Assembly: GCA_014192425.1 (NCBI GenBank)
Contig: BJHK01000003.1
Location: 124,001-188,000 of the forward strand
Source of the DNA: Planctomycetia bacterium
Lineage (GTDB): Bacteria > Planctomycetota > Planctomycetia > Pirellulales > UBA1268
Reading direction: 5' to 3'
DNA length: 64,000 nucleotides
Position numbers and translations under genes: made by a program. Shown piece by piece: positions 8,633 through 17,659 of this stretch (position 1 is its first letter; each line of letters opens with the position of its first letter). Under the pieces are notes generated by a model. The model had not been told where the DNA came from, did not search any database, and worked only from the letters and a program-made list of their open reading frames with translations.

Positions 8633-9100
8633 ATGTCTCAACTCCCGCCGGTCTACACCCAGCTCGACATCTCCGCCGGCACCATCGGCCCCGCCGCGGC
8701 GGGCGCGACGCCAGACCTCGCGGAAACGAACCGGCTCCTCCGCGACCTCGTCACCCTCCAGCATCGCTCCTGCGAACTGCTCGTCGAACTTCTCAACCAG
8801 GTCTCCCTCCAGCAGCGGCAGCGGATGGCGGAACTGAAGGCCTGGAAGGAGGCCAATCCGGAACTGTCCGCGGCCTGCCGCCGGGCGGCCGAGTCGCTTG
8901 GCGGCGTGCACACCGAGTTTCTCGGGAGCATCGCCCGCGATGCCGCCGACAACGCCGACGACTTCGCCGACAGCGACTACGCACTCGGCGAGTTCGTCGA
9001 TCGCTACGGCCCGCGGCTGGCCCACTTCAACGGCATCATGCAGCTGCTCGCCCAGCTCGGTGCCCCGCTGCCGCAGCCGGACACCCCGGCCGGCGGCTGA
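8633..9100 (+). CDS. Hypothetical protein, helical
   Basis: 155 residues from ATG 8633 (MSQLPPVYTQLD); ATG 8618 would add five residues. It is probably mostly alpha-helical: ETNRLLRDLVTLQHRSCELL and QRQRMAELKAWKEA look like coiled-coil or amphipathic helices, followed by an acidic stretch (DAADNADDFADSDYAL). There is no signal peptide. I recognise no family. It precedes the ligase-like gene by 45 bases on the same strand, so it may be the first gene of that operon. Its role is unknown. Confidence 0.65.
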   Translation: MSQLPPVYTQLDISAGTIGPAAAGATPDLAETNRLLRDLVTLQHRSCELLVELLNQVSLQQRQRMAELKAWKEANPELSAACRRAAESLGGVHTEFLGSIARDAADNADDFADSDYALGEFVDRYGPRLAHFNGIMQLLAQLGAPLPQPDTPAGG

Positions 9101-9145
9101 CCGGACCAGACCCGTCATTTCATTCCCCCGGGATCCGTTCCACGC

Positions 9146-10270
9146 ATGGCAACCACGACCGCCTCTTCCCCCGCCTTCGAGGTCGCCGGCGCGGCGGCCA
9201 CGGCCGTAGCCCGCGCCGCGCTCGACGCCCACACGGTCGAGACGATCGGCTGGCACTTCCACGAGTCGACCGGCTGCCCATTCTGGCTCGAGTATGCGAA
9301 GTCGCTCCCCTTCGACCCGCTCACGGCGGTGAAGTGCTACGACGACCTGAAGAAGTTCCCCCCGTTCGAGGACGAGTGGCTGCGCGGCGGCCCCGTCCGG
9401 CGCTGGGTGCCGAAGGGGCTCGCCGACCAGCCGGTCTACGTGTTCGAGACCGGGGGCACGACCGGCGTCCCCAAGTCGCGGGTCAACTGCCGCGACTTCC
9501 GCACCGATTACGAGATGTTCAGCGACACGCTGCCCGAGGAGCATTTTCCGCGCGGGGCCAACTGGCTGATGCTCGGCCCCTCCGGACCACGCCGACTGCG
9601 GCTCTCGATCGAGCATCTCGCCCAGCATCGCGGCGGCATCTGCTTCTGCGTCGACCTCGATCCGCGCTGGGTGATCAAGCTCATCCAGAAGGGCTGGATG
9701 GAGCACCTCGAGGCCTACAAGCAGCACTGCATCGACCAGGCGATCACGATCCTCGAGGCCGGGCACGACGTCCGCTGCATGTTCACCACGCCGAAGCTCC
9801 TCGAGGCCCTCGCCATCGCCCTCGAGAAGCGCGGCACGACGATCCGCAGGATGGGGATCACCGGCATCTTCTCCGGCGGCACCGAGTTCACGCCGCAGTG
9901 GACCCGGTTCGCGGTCGAGGAACTCCTCGACGGCGCCTACATGACGCCGACCTACGGCAACACGCTGATGGGCCTGGCCGCCTCGCGACCGGTGACGCCT
10001 GCCGACGGCTACACGATCGCCTACTACGCCCCGCAGCCGCGGGCCGTGATCGAGGTCGTCGACTTCGACGACCGGGACCAGGTCGTGCCCTACGGCGGCA
10101 CCGGCCGCGTCCGGCTGACGACGCTCACGAAGGAGACCTTCATCCCCGGGTTTCTCGAGCGCGACGAGGGGGAGCGCGAGCGGCCCTGCGTGCCGTATCC
10201 GTGGGACGGCATCAGCGGCGTCCGCCCGTTCCGTGAACTCGCCGCCACCACCACCGTTGGAGTCTATTGA
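9146..10270 (+). CDS. AMP-forming acyl/phenylacetate-CoA ligase-like protein, short form
   Basis: 374 residues. It carries the adenylate-forming P-loop FETGGTTGVPKSR (near residues 107-119) and the downstream GIFSGGTEFTPQW and TYGNTLMG (A4/A5-like) motifs, resembling PaaK-type ligases. Those enzymes are usually about 430 residues with a mobile C-terminal domain; this protein ends soon after GGTGRVRLTTLTKE and lacks a clear A10 lysine segment. In size and context it resembles LuxE-like acyl-protein synthetases. It probably activates a carboxylic acid with ATP and hands the acyl group on. The aldehyde and alcohol dehydrogenases immediately downstream suggest the acyl group is then reduced. The substrate is unknown. 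Confidence 0.8.
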   Translation: MATTTASSPAFEVAGAAATAVARAALDAHTVETIGWHFHESTGCPFWLEYAKSLPFDPLTAVKCYDDLKKFPPFEDEWLRGGPVRRWVPKGLADQPVYVFETGGTTGVPKSRVNCRDFRTDYEMFSDTLPEEHFPRGANWLMLGPSGPRRLRLSIEHLAQHRGGICFCVDLDPRWVIKLIQKGWMEHLEAYKQHCIDQAITILEAGHDVRCMFTTPKLLEALAIALEKRGTTIRRMGITGIFSGGTEFTPQWTRFAVEELLDGAYMTPTYGNTLMGLAASRPVTPADGYTIAYYAPQPRAVIEVVDFDDRDQVVPYGGTGRVRLTTLTKETFIPGFLERDEGERERPCVPYPWDGISGVRPFRELAATTTVGVY

Positions 10271-10421
10271 CGGGAGCCACGGCCCGATCCGTCGGGGCCT
10301 AGCACCGGCGGCTGCTCACGGCGGGCTGTGGATCGCGACGATCGCCACCGCGGCACCGGCTTGTCCTCAACGACACGAACACCACCCCCGCGCCTCGAAC
10401 ACACGAACTGGAAGCCTTCCC

Positions 10422-11882
10422 ATGCACCTCCCCGCCTGGCGGTTTGGAAAACCCTACGAGTCGCTGGAGCGCGAGACGCTCGTCCACTTCCTCACGGGCG
10501 AGCCGGTCGCCGAGGTCAGCCAGGTCGGCGGTGCGATCGTGGGCCGCGACCTGCAGAAGGCGGCCCGGGCCCGCGCGGCCCTGCTCGCCATCGATCCCGA
10601 GGAGATCGTCGAGCGGCTGCAGACGGCGGGCAACCTGTACGCCAACGGCACGGTCGAGGTCGGCGGCGAGCCGCAGTCGCCCGAGCGGTTCGTCGCCTGC
10701 CAGTCGGCCACGACCGGCCTGCCGGAGAGCCTCTGCCGGGCGAACATGCAGAAGAACATGTTCGTGCTCTCGAACATGGACCGGATCCTCGACGCCCTGT
10801 CCCGCGGCCTCGACACGCGGATCCTCTGGCGGGGCTACGGCGACGAGCAGCGCGGGGTGACGGTCAGTTACCAGGCGCAGGCGCCGGTGCTCGGCCTCGT
10901 CCTGCCGTCCAACTCGCCCGGCGTCCACACCCTCTGGCTGCCGGTGATCGCCCTCGGCGTCGGCCTGGTGATGAAGCCCGGCAGCCAGGAGCCGTGGACG
11001 CCGTACCGGATGGCGGCGGCGATGATCGAGGCCGGGATTCCGCCCGAGGCGATCGGCCTCTATCCCGGTGCCACCGATGTGGGGGCGGGGATCCTCGCCG
11101 GCTGCCGGCGCAGCATGATCTTCGGCAGCGCCAAGACCGTCGATCAGTACCGGGGCAACCCGGGCGTGCAGGTTCACGGCCCCGGCTTCTCCAAGATCAT
11201 CCTCGGCGACGACTGCGTGGACGACTGGGAGCGGCACCTCGACGTGATCTGCGAGAGCGTGGCGGCCAACAGCGGCCGCGGCTGCATCAACGCGTCGGCG
11301 GTCTACGCCAGCCGGCACACGCGGGCGATCGCCGAGGCCGTCGCCGCACGCCTCGGCCCGATCGACGTCCGGCCGCCCAGCGACGGCGAGGCGAAGCTCG
11401 CCGCGTTCACGATCCCCGGCGCCGCCAAGGCGATCTGGGGGCAGATCGAGGCCGGCCTCAAGGCCCCGGGCGTGACCCATATGACCGCGGCATACGGTGA
11501 CCGGCTCGTGGAGGGAGAACGGTGCGGCTGGCTGCGTCCCACCGTCGTCCACTGCGCGAGCCCCGCCCCGGAGATCGCCCGGGCGGAGTACATGTTTCCG
11601 TTCGTGAGCGTCGTCGAGTGCCAGCAGGAGCGGATGCTGGAGGCGATCGGGCCGACGCTCGTCTGCACGGCGATCAGCGACGACCCCGGCTTCCAGGCGG
11701 CGCTCATCGACAGCACCCTCATCGACCGGCTCAACCTCGGCTCCCTGCCGACGACGAAGCTCGACTGGCTGCAGCCGCACGAGGGCAACATCATCGACTT
11801 CCTCTACCGGTCGCGGGCCCTGCAGGTCGCGGGTGCCGCCGGCCGGCCCGCGTCCGCCGCGCGGACCGCCGCCCATGCCTGA
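10422..11882 (+). CDS. Aldehyde dehydrogenase-superfamily protein (possible acyl reductase)
   Basis: 486 residues from ATG 10422; the upstream open frame is non-coding in character. It has the ALDH fold: LGLVLPSNSPGVHT and VMKPGSQEPWTP (cofactor-binding region), IFGSAKTVDQY, and a catalytic Cys288 in SGRGCINASAVY. The sequence is distant from ordinary ALDHs and, at this length, resembles acyl-CoA reductase-type members (LuxC, EutE). It lies 151 bases after the ligase-like gene and overlaps the iron alcohol dehydrogenase by eight bases. The likely reaction is NAD(P)H-dependent reduction of an activated acyl group to an aldehyde, or the reverse oxidation; direction and substrate are not shown by the sequence. 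Confidence 0.85.
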   Translation: MHLPAWRFGKPYESLERETLVHFLTGEPVAEVSQVGGAIVGRDLQKAARARAALLAIDPEEIVERLQTAGNLYANGTVEVGGEPQSPERFVACQSATTGLPESLCRANMQKNMFVLSNMDRILDALSRGLDTRILWRGYGDEQRGVTVSYQAQAPVLGLVLPSNSPGVHTLWLPVIALGVGLVMKPGSQEPWTPYRMAAAMIEAGIPPEAIGLYPGATDVGAGILAGCRRSMIFGSAKTVDQYRGNPGVQVHGPGFSKIILGDDCVDDWERHLDVICESVAANSGRGCINASAVYASRHTRAIAEAVAARLGPIDVRPPSDGEAKLAAFTIPGAAKAIWGQIEAGLKAPGVTHMTAAYGDRLVEGERCGWLRPTVVHCASPAPEIARAEYMFPFVSVVECQQERMLEAIGPTLVCTAISDDPGFQAALIDSTLIDRLNLGSLPTTKLDWLQPHEGNIIDFLYRSRALQVAGAAGRPASAARTAAHA

Positions 11883-13029
11883 GCCGCCCCGCGGGTTCGA
11901 GTATCGCGCCGCCACGCGGCTCGTCTGCGGACCGGGCACGATCGGTCGGCTCGGCGAATTGGCCCGCGAACTCGGCGCCACCCGGGCCGTGGTGACGAGC
12001 GATCCGGGGATCGTGGCGGCCGGGCACACGGCGGCCGGGGTCGCCGCGATGGAGGGGGCAGGCATCGCCGCGACGGTCTTCTCCGCATTCGGCGAGAACC
12101 CCACGACCCTGCAGATCGAGGCCGGGGCCGCACTGGCCCGTGAGTTTCGCCCCGACCTGCTCGTGGGACTCGGGGGCGGAAGCTCGATGGACTGCGCCAA
12201 GGGGATCAACTTCCTCGTCTCCTGCGGCGGCCGGATGCAGGACTACCACGGCCGCAACCGGGCCACGGGCCCGCTGCTCCCGTCGATCGGCGTGCCGACC
12301 ACCGCCGGCACGGGGAGCGAGACGCAGTCGTTCGCGCTGGTCACCGATCCAGAGACGGGCATGAAGATGGCCTGCGGCGATCCTCGGGCTGCGTTCCGCA
12401 TCGCGATTCTCGACGTCGGCCTGACGCTCACGCAGCCCGCTCGGGTGGCGGCGTTGACCGGCATCGACGCCGTCTCGCATGCCGTCGAAAGCCACGTCTG
12501 CCGCCTGGCCAACCCCGCCTCGCGGCTCTTCTCCCGCGCGGCCTGGCGGCTGCTGGCCGTGCACCTGCCCCGCGTGTTGGCCGCCGGCGACGACCTCGAG
12601 AGCCGCTCCGCGGTGCAGCTCGGCGCCGCCTGGGCCGGGTCGGCGATCGAGCACTCGATGCTCGGCGCGGCGCACGCGCTGGCCAATCCGCTGACTGCCG
12701 CCTTCGGCACCGCCCACGGGCAGGCCGTTGGCCTCATGCTCCCGCACGTGGTCCGGTTCAACGCTGTGGACTGCGCCGATCGCTACGCGGAACTCCTCGC
12801 CGACATCGGCGTCGTCGTCCCGCCGGCCGCGGCCGGCGCGCAGCTCGCCTCGTTCCTCGCCGACCTGCTCCGGGCCGGTGGCCTCGCGGACACGCTCACC
12901 GGCCTCGGCATCGCCCCGCTCGACCCGCAGCCCCTCGCACGCCTCGCCGCGCGGCAGTGGACCGCCGGCTTCAACCCGCGGCCGGTGACGGAGCCCGACC
13001 TCGCCTCCCTGTACGAGGCCGCGCGATGA
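11875..13029 (+). CDS. Iron-containing alcohol dehydrogenase
   Basis: 384 residues from ATG 11875, inside the last codons of the ALDH gene. This is a group III (Fe-ADH) family protein with a Rossmann-like N-terminal half (GLGGGSSMDCAKG) and the PTTAGTGSE motif. The metal-binding region has D and H residues in GIDAVSHAVESH, HSMLGAAHALAN and GTAHGQAVG. It would interconvert an aldehyde and a primary alcohol with NAD(P). Overlap with the ALDH gene upstream and a four-base ATGA overlap with the propeller gene downstream indicate one translationally coupled unit. Together with the ligase-like protein it could complete an acid-to-aldehyde-to-alcohol path. Confidence 0.93.
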   Translation: MPEPPRGFEYRAATRLVCGPGTIGRLGELARELGATRAVVTSDPGIVAAGHTAAGVAAMEGAGIAATVFSAFGENPTTLQIEAGAALAREFRPDLLVGLGGGSSMDCAKGINFLVSCGGRMQDYHGRNRATGPLLPSIGVPTTAGTGSETQSFALVTDPETGMKMACGDPRAAFRIAILDVGLTLTQPARVAALTGIDAVSHAVESHVCRLANPASRLFSRAAWRLLAVHLPRVLAAGDDLESRSAVQLGAAWAGSAIEHSMLGAAHALANPLTAAFGTAHGQAVGLMLPHVVRFNAVDCADRYAELLADIGVVVPPAAAGAQLASFLADLLRAGGLADTLTGLGIAPLDPQPLARLAARQWTAGFNPRPVTEPDLASLYEAAR

Positions 13030-14249
13030 TCCGGTGTTCGCTGTTCGTCGCCCTGCTGATCGCCGCCTGCCCGCTGCCGGGCATCCCGGCGGCCGAGCCC
13101 GTCGCCGCCGACTTCGACGCCGCCCCCGCCGACGCCTGGCCGCTGGCCCGCGGCTGCCCCGCCGGGACGGGGCGCAGCGTCGCCAGGCTCCGCCTGCCGC
13201 TCGCCGAGGGCTGGACGCGCCGGTTCGAGAAGACGTCGTTCGGCGCCGTGCCGATCGTCGCCGCCGGCAGCGTCTACGTTGGCGACCTCGACGGCACGTT
13301 CCACGCGCTCGCCGCGGAGAGCGGTGAGACCCGCTGGACGTTTCGGACCGAGGCCGCCGGCTTTCCCTCCAGCGCCGCCTGGACCGACATCGGGCCGCGG
13401 CCGCTGGTGATCGTCGGCGACGAGACCGGCGTCGTCCGTGCCCTCGACGCCGCCACGGGTGCACTGGCGTGGGAGTACGAGACGGAGGGGGAAATCTCCG
13501 GCGGCCCGACGGTGCTGCGCACGGCCGCGGGCGGCCGCGTACTCGTCGGCTCGCAGGACGCCTCGCTCGCCTGCCTCGACGCGGCGGCCGGCACGGTGCT
13601 CTGGAAGCATTCGATCGCCGACCAGATCCGCTGCTCGCCGACGGTCGCCCGGACCGCGGACGGCGACCGGATCTTCATCGCCGGCTGCGACGGGAAGTTG
13701 CACGTCATCGACGCGGCCAGCGGCGCGGAGACGGGCAGCGTGCCGATCGACGGGCCCACCGGCACGACGCCGGCGTTGGCCGGCGACCGCGTGTTCTTCG
13801 GCACCGAGGGGGGCGGCTTCTTCGCCATCGACGTGCTCAAGCGGGAGGTCGCCTGGCGGAAGCAGGCCGGAGCCGCGGGGCAGTCCTACCGGTCGAGCGC
13901 CGCGATCGTCGATGGCCTGGCGATCGTCGGCTCGCGGGCCAAGGCGGTCGAGGCGTTTGCACTCGCCGACGGCGAGCGGAAGTGGCGGCTGCCGACCCGC
14001 GGCCGGGTCGATGCCTCGCCGGCCGTCGCCCTGGCGACCGGGCCGGGAGCGGGCATTGCTGCGGCGCGGAACGTCGCGATCGTCGTCGATGCCGCCGGCA
14101 CGATCCTGGCAATCGACGCGGTCTCGGGAGAGCCAGCGTGGCGGTTCGAGGCGGGCGGCCGGTTCGCCGCCGGGCCCGCCATCGCCGCGGGCCGCGTGTT
14201 CATCGCCTCCGAGGATGGCACGATCCTCTGCCTCCGCTCGGCGGAGTGA
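13026..14249 (+). CDS. Secreted PQQ-type beta-propeller repeat protein
   Basis: 407 residues with a signal peptide (residues 1-23, ending GIPAAEP), then about seven PQQ-like repeats (YVGDLDGTFHALAAESGETR, VRALDAATGALAWEY, ACLDAAAGTVLWKH, and so on to FIASEDGTILCLRS). The repeats build a beta-propeller of the BamB/PQQ-binding-like kind. No complete set of quinoprotein catalytic residues is visible, so it is more likely a binding or scaffold protein than a PQQ dehydrogenase. Its ATG overlaps the alcohol dehydrogenase stop. Being exported, it would act in a different compartment from the three preceding cytoplasmic enzymes, so its link to them is only by operon position. Confidence 0.88.
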   Translation: MIRCSLFVALLIAACPLPGIPAAEPVAADFDAAPADAWPLARGCPAGTGRSVARLRLPLAEGWTRRFEKTSFGAVPIVAAGSVYVGDLDGTFHALAAESGETRWTFRTEAAGFPSSAAWTDIGPRPLVIVGDETGVVRALDAATGALAWEYETEGEISGGPTVLRTAAGGRVLVGSQDASLACLDAAAGTVLWKHSIADQIRCSPTVARTADGDRIFIAGCDGKLHVIDAASGAETGSVPIDGPTGTTPALAGDRVFFGTEGGGFFAIDVLKREVAWRKQAGAAGQSYRSSAAIVDGLAIVGSRAKAVEAFALADGERKWRLPTRGRVDASPAVALATGPGAGIAAARNVAIVVDAAGTILAIDAVSGEPAWRFEAGGRFAAGPAIAAGRVFIASEDGTILCLRSAE

Positions 14250-14352
14250 CCGCCGGCAACCCGAGGGTTTGACTGGGACGCCCAGCGGGAGTAGCGTCGC
14301 TTGCAAGGCGTTCTCCGTCGGCAACGCATCGTGTCATTCCGGGCCTGACTTC

Positions 14353-15999
14353 ATGAATGCTCCGCACCGCTTCTTCCCCGGCCTCGCCGCTGCCTGCCTC
14401 GTCACCCCCGTGGCGGTCTGCTGGGCCGCCGACCCGGCCTCCCCGACGCCGCACCGCGTCAAGCTCGTTCCGTTCCGCATCGAGGCCAGGATCGAGGGTG
14501 TCTTCGAGCCGCCCGCGATGGCCGAGGTGCGGCTCGACACCAGGCGTACCGGCCAATTCAGCGTCACGAAGGTGGTGCCGCACGGCACCCGCGTCGGCAA
14601 GGGGGACGTGCTCGTCGAGGTCGACACCGAGGCGTTGGACGAGGAGATTGCCGACCAGACGCTCGCCGGACGGCTGGCCGACATCGCCCACGACCTGCTG
14701 GAGAAGGAACTGAAGATCGTCGAGAAGGGGACGCCGTTGTGGCTGGAGATGGCCCGCACGACGCGGCGCAGGCTGACCGAGGACCTGGCCCGCTACGAGG
14801 ACAAGGAGAAGGCGCTGGCCAAGGGCCTCAACGACGTGATCCTGGAGTTCAACGAGTTCTCGCGCGAGAACGCCGAGGAGGAACTCGCCCAGCTCGAGAA
14901 GATGTACAAGCAGGATGACCTGACGGAGGAGACGGAGGAGATCGTCCTCAAGCGGGCCAGGTTTGAGGCCAAGATCGCCCGCTTCTTCGCCACCCTCGCC
15001 CGCGACCGCCACGAACGCATGGCGACGCTCGACCTGCCGCGCGAACTCGATGCCTTGCGAAAGTCCTCCGCCGTCTCCGCCCTCGACCTGGAGCAGGCCG
15101 AGGGCCGGCTGCCGCTCGCCCTGGAACGGCTCCGGCTGAACGTGGAGAAGTCGGCCGCCGACCGGCGCGAATCCGCCCGGAAACTCGCCGCGGCGAAGGC
15201 CCTGCGCCGGCTCCTCCCCGTCACCGCGCCGCTCGACGGCACCGTCTACTACGGCCGCTTCCACCAGGGCCGGTGGGTGGACGTCGACAACGCATCGCAG
15301 CAACTGCGGCCGGGGGGACAGTTCGACACCCGGCAGGCGCTGCTCACAGTGATCGGGAACGGCAGGCTCGCGGTGCGGGCCAGCGTGCCGGAAAAGGATC
15401 TGTCCCGCGTGCCGGCGGCTGCCGAGGCGCGGATCGTGCCCAAGGCCTTTCCCGAGGGGGCGTACCCGGGCCGGGTGCGCAGCGTGTCGGCCGTGCCGGT
15501 GTCGACGGGCAAGTTCGAAGCGCTGATCGACCTGCTCGAAGATCAGCCGCGGGTGGTGGCGGGGATGGAGGCCGAGGTCCGCGTCACTGCCGACCAGCGG
15601 CCCGATGTGCTGGCGGTGCCGCGTAAGGCCGTGTTCACCGACGAGTTCGACGGCGGCCGGCGCTATGTGCTTGTCGTCACCGGCGCCGGCAAGGAGCCCA
15701 TGAAACGCGTGGTGACCGTGGGACGGTCGAACGAGGAGCTGACCGAGATCACGGCCGGCCTGTCGGTGGGCGAGGAAATTCTTCTCGAAAAACCCCCGGC
15801 CCCGAAGTCCGAGGCAGCACCGGCCAAGCCGGAGGCCGCGAAGCCAGATGCCGCGAAGGCGGAAGCGCCCGCCGCCACACCGGAACCCGCGAAGAACGAA
15901 CCTGCCAAGACCGAGGCCCAGGCGGCGCCGGCCGCGGAGGCAGGGGCACCGCAGCCTGCCAAGGACGCAGCCGACAAGCCGGCCCCGCCCCAGAAGTGA
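14353..15999 (+). CDS. Periplasmic adaptor (HlyD/MFP)-like protein
   Basis: 548 residues: signal peptide (1-25), a biotinyl-lipoyl-like hairpin near 40-90 (VVPHGTRVGKGDVLVEVDTE), a long charged coiled-coil hairpin at about 95-275, and a beta-barrel region (LAVRASVPEKDLSRVP). A membrane-proximal part (ADVRPDVLAVPRKAVF-like) and a C-terminal Ala/Lys/Pro/Glu-rich tail of about 65 residues (APAKPEAAKPDAAKAEAPAA) complete it. The layout matches membrane-fusion proteins of efflux or secretion systems. No inner-membrane pump gene is next to it; instead it is followed by a terpene-cyclase-fold protein with a TGATG overlap. The actual transport partner is unknown. Confidence 0.8.
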   Translation: MNAPHRFFPGLAAACLVTPVAVCWAADPASPTPHRVKLVPFRIEARIEGVFEPPAMAEVRLDTRRTGQFSVTKVVPHGTRVGKGDVLVEVDTEALDEEIADQTLAGRLADIAHDLLEKELKIVEKGTPLWLEMARTTRRRLTEDLARYEDKEKALAKGLNDVILEFNEFSRENAEEELAQLEKMYKQDDLTEETEEIVLKRARFEAKIARFFATLARDRHERMATLDLPRELDALRKSSAVSALDLEQAEGRLPLALERLRLNVEKSAADRRESARKLAAAKALRRLLPVTAPLDGTVYYGRFHQGRWVDVDNASQQLRPGGQFDTRQALLTVIGNGRLAVRASVPEKDLSRVPAAAEARIVPKAFPEGAYPGRVRSVSAVPVSTGKFEALIDLLEDQPRVVAGMEAEVRVTADQRPDVLAVPRKAVFTDEFDGGRRYVLVVTGAGKEPMKRVVTVGRSNEELTEITAGLSVGEEILLEKPPAPKSEAAPAKPEAAKPDAAKAEAPAATPEPAKNEPAKTEAQAAPAAEAGAPQPAKDAADKPAPPQK

Positions 16000-17240
16000 T
16001 GGATCACGCCATGGTCGTTCGCGACACGATTCGCGCGGTGCTCGCCGGCGTCGGCCTGGCATGCGCGGGGGCCTGGTTCGTGCTCCCGGCCTGCCTGGCT
16101 GCGGAGTCACCGGCGCCCGACGCACCGGCCCGGCCGCTCGCCGAGCAAGGCCCCCGGCCGGAGCCGGTCGCTCCCGTGCCCGCTGCGGAACTCGAGCGGG
16201 CGATCGACCGCGGCGTGGCCTTCCTCCTCGACGCCCAGCGGGACGACGGCTCATGGGGCTCGGCCGACAACACGAAGGGGGGCGTCGACATCTACGCCCC
16301 CGCCCCGGGCGGCCACCACGCGTTCCGCGCGGCCGTGACGGCGCTCTGCGTGTCGGCCGTCATCGAGGCGGGCCGCGACGACGAGGCCGCCCGCAAGGCG
16401 ATCGACCGGGGAACCGCCTGGCTCCTCGAACGGCTGCCGAACCTGCGCCGGGCCACCCCCGACGCGCTCTACAACGTCTGGGGCCATGCCTACGGGATCG
16501 AGGCCCTGGCCCTCCTCCACCGTCGGCCGGAATGCGACGAGGCCCGGCGCCGGGCGATCGTCGACTGCATCCGCGGCCAGGTCGAGCTGCTCGATCGCTA
16601 CGAGTCGGTCGATGGCGGCTGGGGCTACTACGACTTCGCCGTCGGCGCCCGCAAGCCGGCGGCCAGCCCGACGACCTTCACCACGGCGACCGTGCTCCTG
16701 GCGCTGGCCGATGCCCGCGACCTCGGCGTCGAGGTGCCGGACAAACTCTTCGATCGCGGCCTGGCATCGATCCACCGGCAGACGAAGCCCGACCGCAGCT
16801 ATCTGTACGGCGAATACCTCAAGTATAAGCCCGGCCATCCGGTCAACCTGCCGGGGGGCAGCGTCGGCCGCTCGCAGGCCTGTCATGCGGCCCTCCGCAG
16901 GCTCGGCGACGAGAAGCTCGGCGACGCCGCGATCACGGCCTGGCTGGAGCGGCTCTTCGCCCGCAACGGCTGGCTCGGGCTCGCCCGCAAGAAGCCGATC
17001 CCGCATGAGTCGTGGTTCGCGGTCGCCGGCTACTTCTTTTTCTACGGCCACTTCTACGCGGCGGAGTGCATCGAGACGCTGCCCGCAGCCGCCCGGCCGC
17101 CGCTCCAGGACCAACTTGCCAGGCTGATCCTCCCGCTTCAGGAGCCGAACGGCTGCTGGTGGGACTATCCCTTCTACGACTACCACACGCAGTACGGCAC
17201 CGCCTTCGCCGTGCGCACGCTCGTCCGCTGCCGCCGCTAG
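15999..17240 (+). CDS. Secreted prenyltransferase/squalene-cyclase-repeat protein
   Basis: 413 residues from ATG 15999, whose first base is the last base of the upstream stop; GTG 15996 is an alternative. A signal-anchor-like segment (10-35) and a Pro-rich linker precede an alpha/alpha-barrel domain of the prenyltransferase/squalene oxidase repeat type, seen in FLLDAQRDDGSWG, SVDGGWGYYDF and QEPNGCWWDYPFYDYHTQYGT. The DxDD acid motif of squalene-hopene cyclases is not visible, so catalysis of cyclisation is doubtful. Such proteins are frequent in planctomycetes with no assigned role. Coupling to the adaptor-like gene suggests the two act together outside the cytoplasm. Confidence 0.82.
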   Translation: MDHAMVVRDTIRAVLAGVGLACAGAWFVLPACLAAESPAPDAPARPLAEQGPRPEPVAPVPAAELERAIDRGVAFLLDAQRDDGSWGSADNTKGGVDIYAPAPGGHHAFRAAVTALCVSAVIEAGRDDEAARKAIDRGTAWLLERLPNLRRATPDALYNVWGHAYGIEALALLHRRPECDEARRRAIVDCIRGQVELLDRYESVDGGWGYYDFAVGARKPAASPTTFTTATVLLALADARDLGVEVPDKLFDRGLASIHRQTKPDRSYLYGEYLKYKPGHPVNLPGGSVGRSQACHAALRRLGDEKLGDAAITAWLERLFARNGWLGLARKKPIPHESWFAVAGYFFFYGHFYAAECIETLPAAARPPLQDQLARLILPLQEPNGCWWDYPFYDYHTQYGTAFAVRTLVRCRR

Positions 17241-17242
17241 TA

Positions 17243-17659
17243 TTCGCGCCGTCGCAGCCGACACAGCGTCTGCTCCGCCTTGCCGTCGCCGGGCACAGGG
17301 GCTGCTTTCGCGCCGGCGCCGCCGACACGGCGTCGCCGCCGGCTTACGGTCGCCGGGCACAGCCCGGCTCCAGGGGCTGCTTTCGCGCCGTCGCAGCCGA
17401 CACGGCGTCTGCTCCGCCTTACCGTCGCCGGGCACAGGGGCTGCTTTCGCGCCGGCGCCGCCGACACGGCGTCGCCGCCGGCTTACGGTCGCCGGGCACA
17501 GCCCGGCTCCAGGGGCTGCTTTCGCGCCGTCGCAGCCGACACGGCGTCTGCTCCGCCTTGCCGTCGCCGGGCACAGGGGCTGCTTTCGCGCCGGCGCCGC
17601 CGACACGGCGTCGCCGCCGGCTTACGGTCGCCGGGCACAGCCCGGCTCCAGGGGCTGCT
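17243..17659. repeat. Tandem array, three 139-bp units
   Basis: Three head-to-tail units start at 17243, 17382 and 17521. Each is a dimer of two related subunits: a 64-bp one starting TTCGCGCCGTCGCAGCC and a 75-bp one starting TTCGCGCCGGCGCCGCC. Both contain CCG-ACA-CGG cores that fold as hairpins, and both run into GTCGCCGGGCACAG and GGGGCTGCT. The array begins two bases after the stop of the cyclase-fold gene. Units differ by only a few bases (for example CCTTGCC versus CCTTACC). Open frames across it are artefacts of a repeat containing almost no stop codons. Confidence 0.93.

Noticed and set aside
9146-13029. Bacterial microcompartment locus
   Set aside because: Aldehyde and alcohol dehydrogenases are present but no shell (BMC or Pvm) proteins are in the window.
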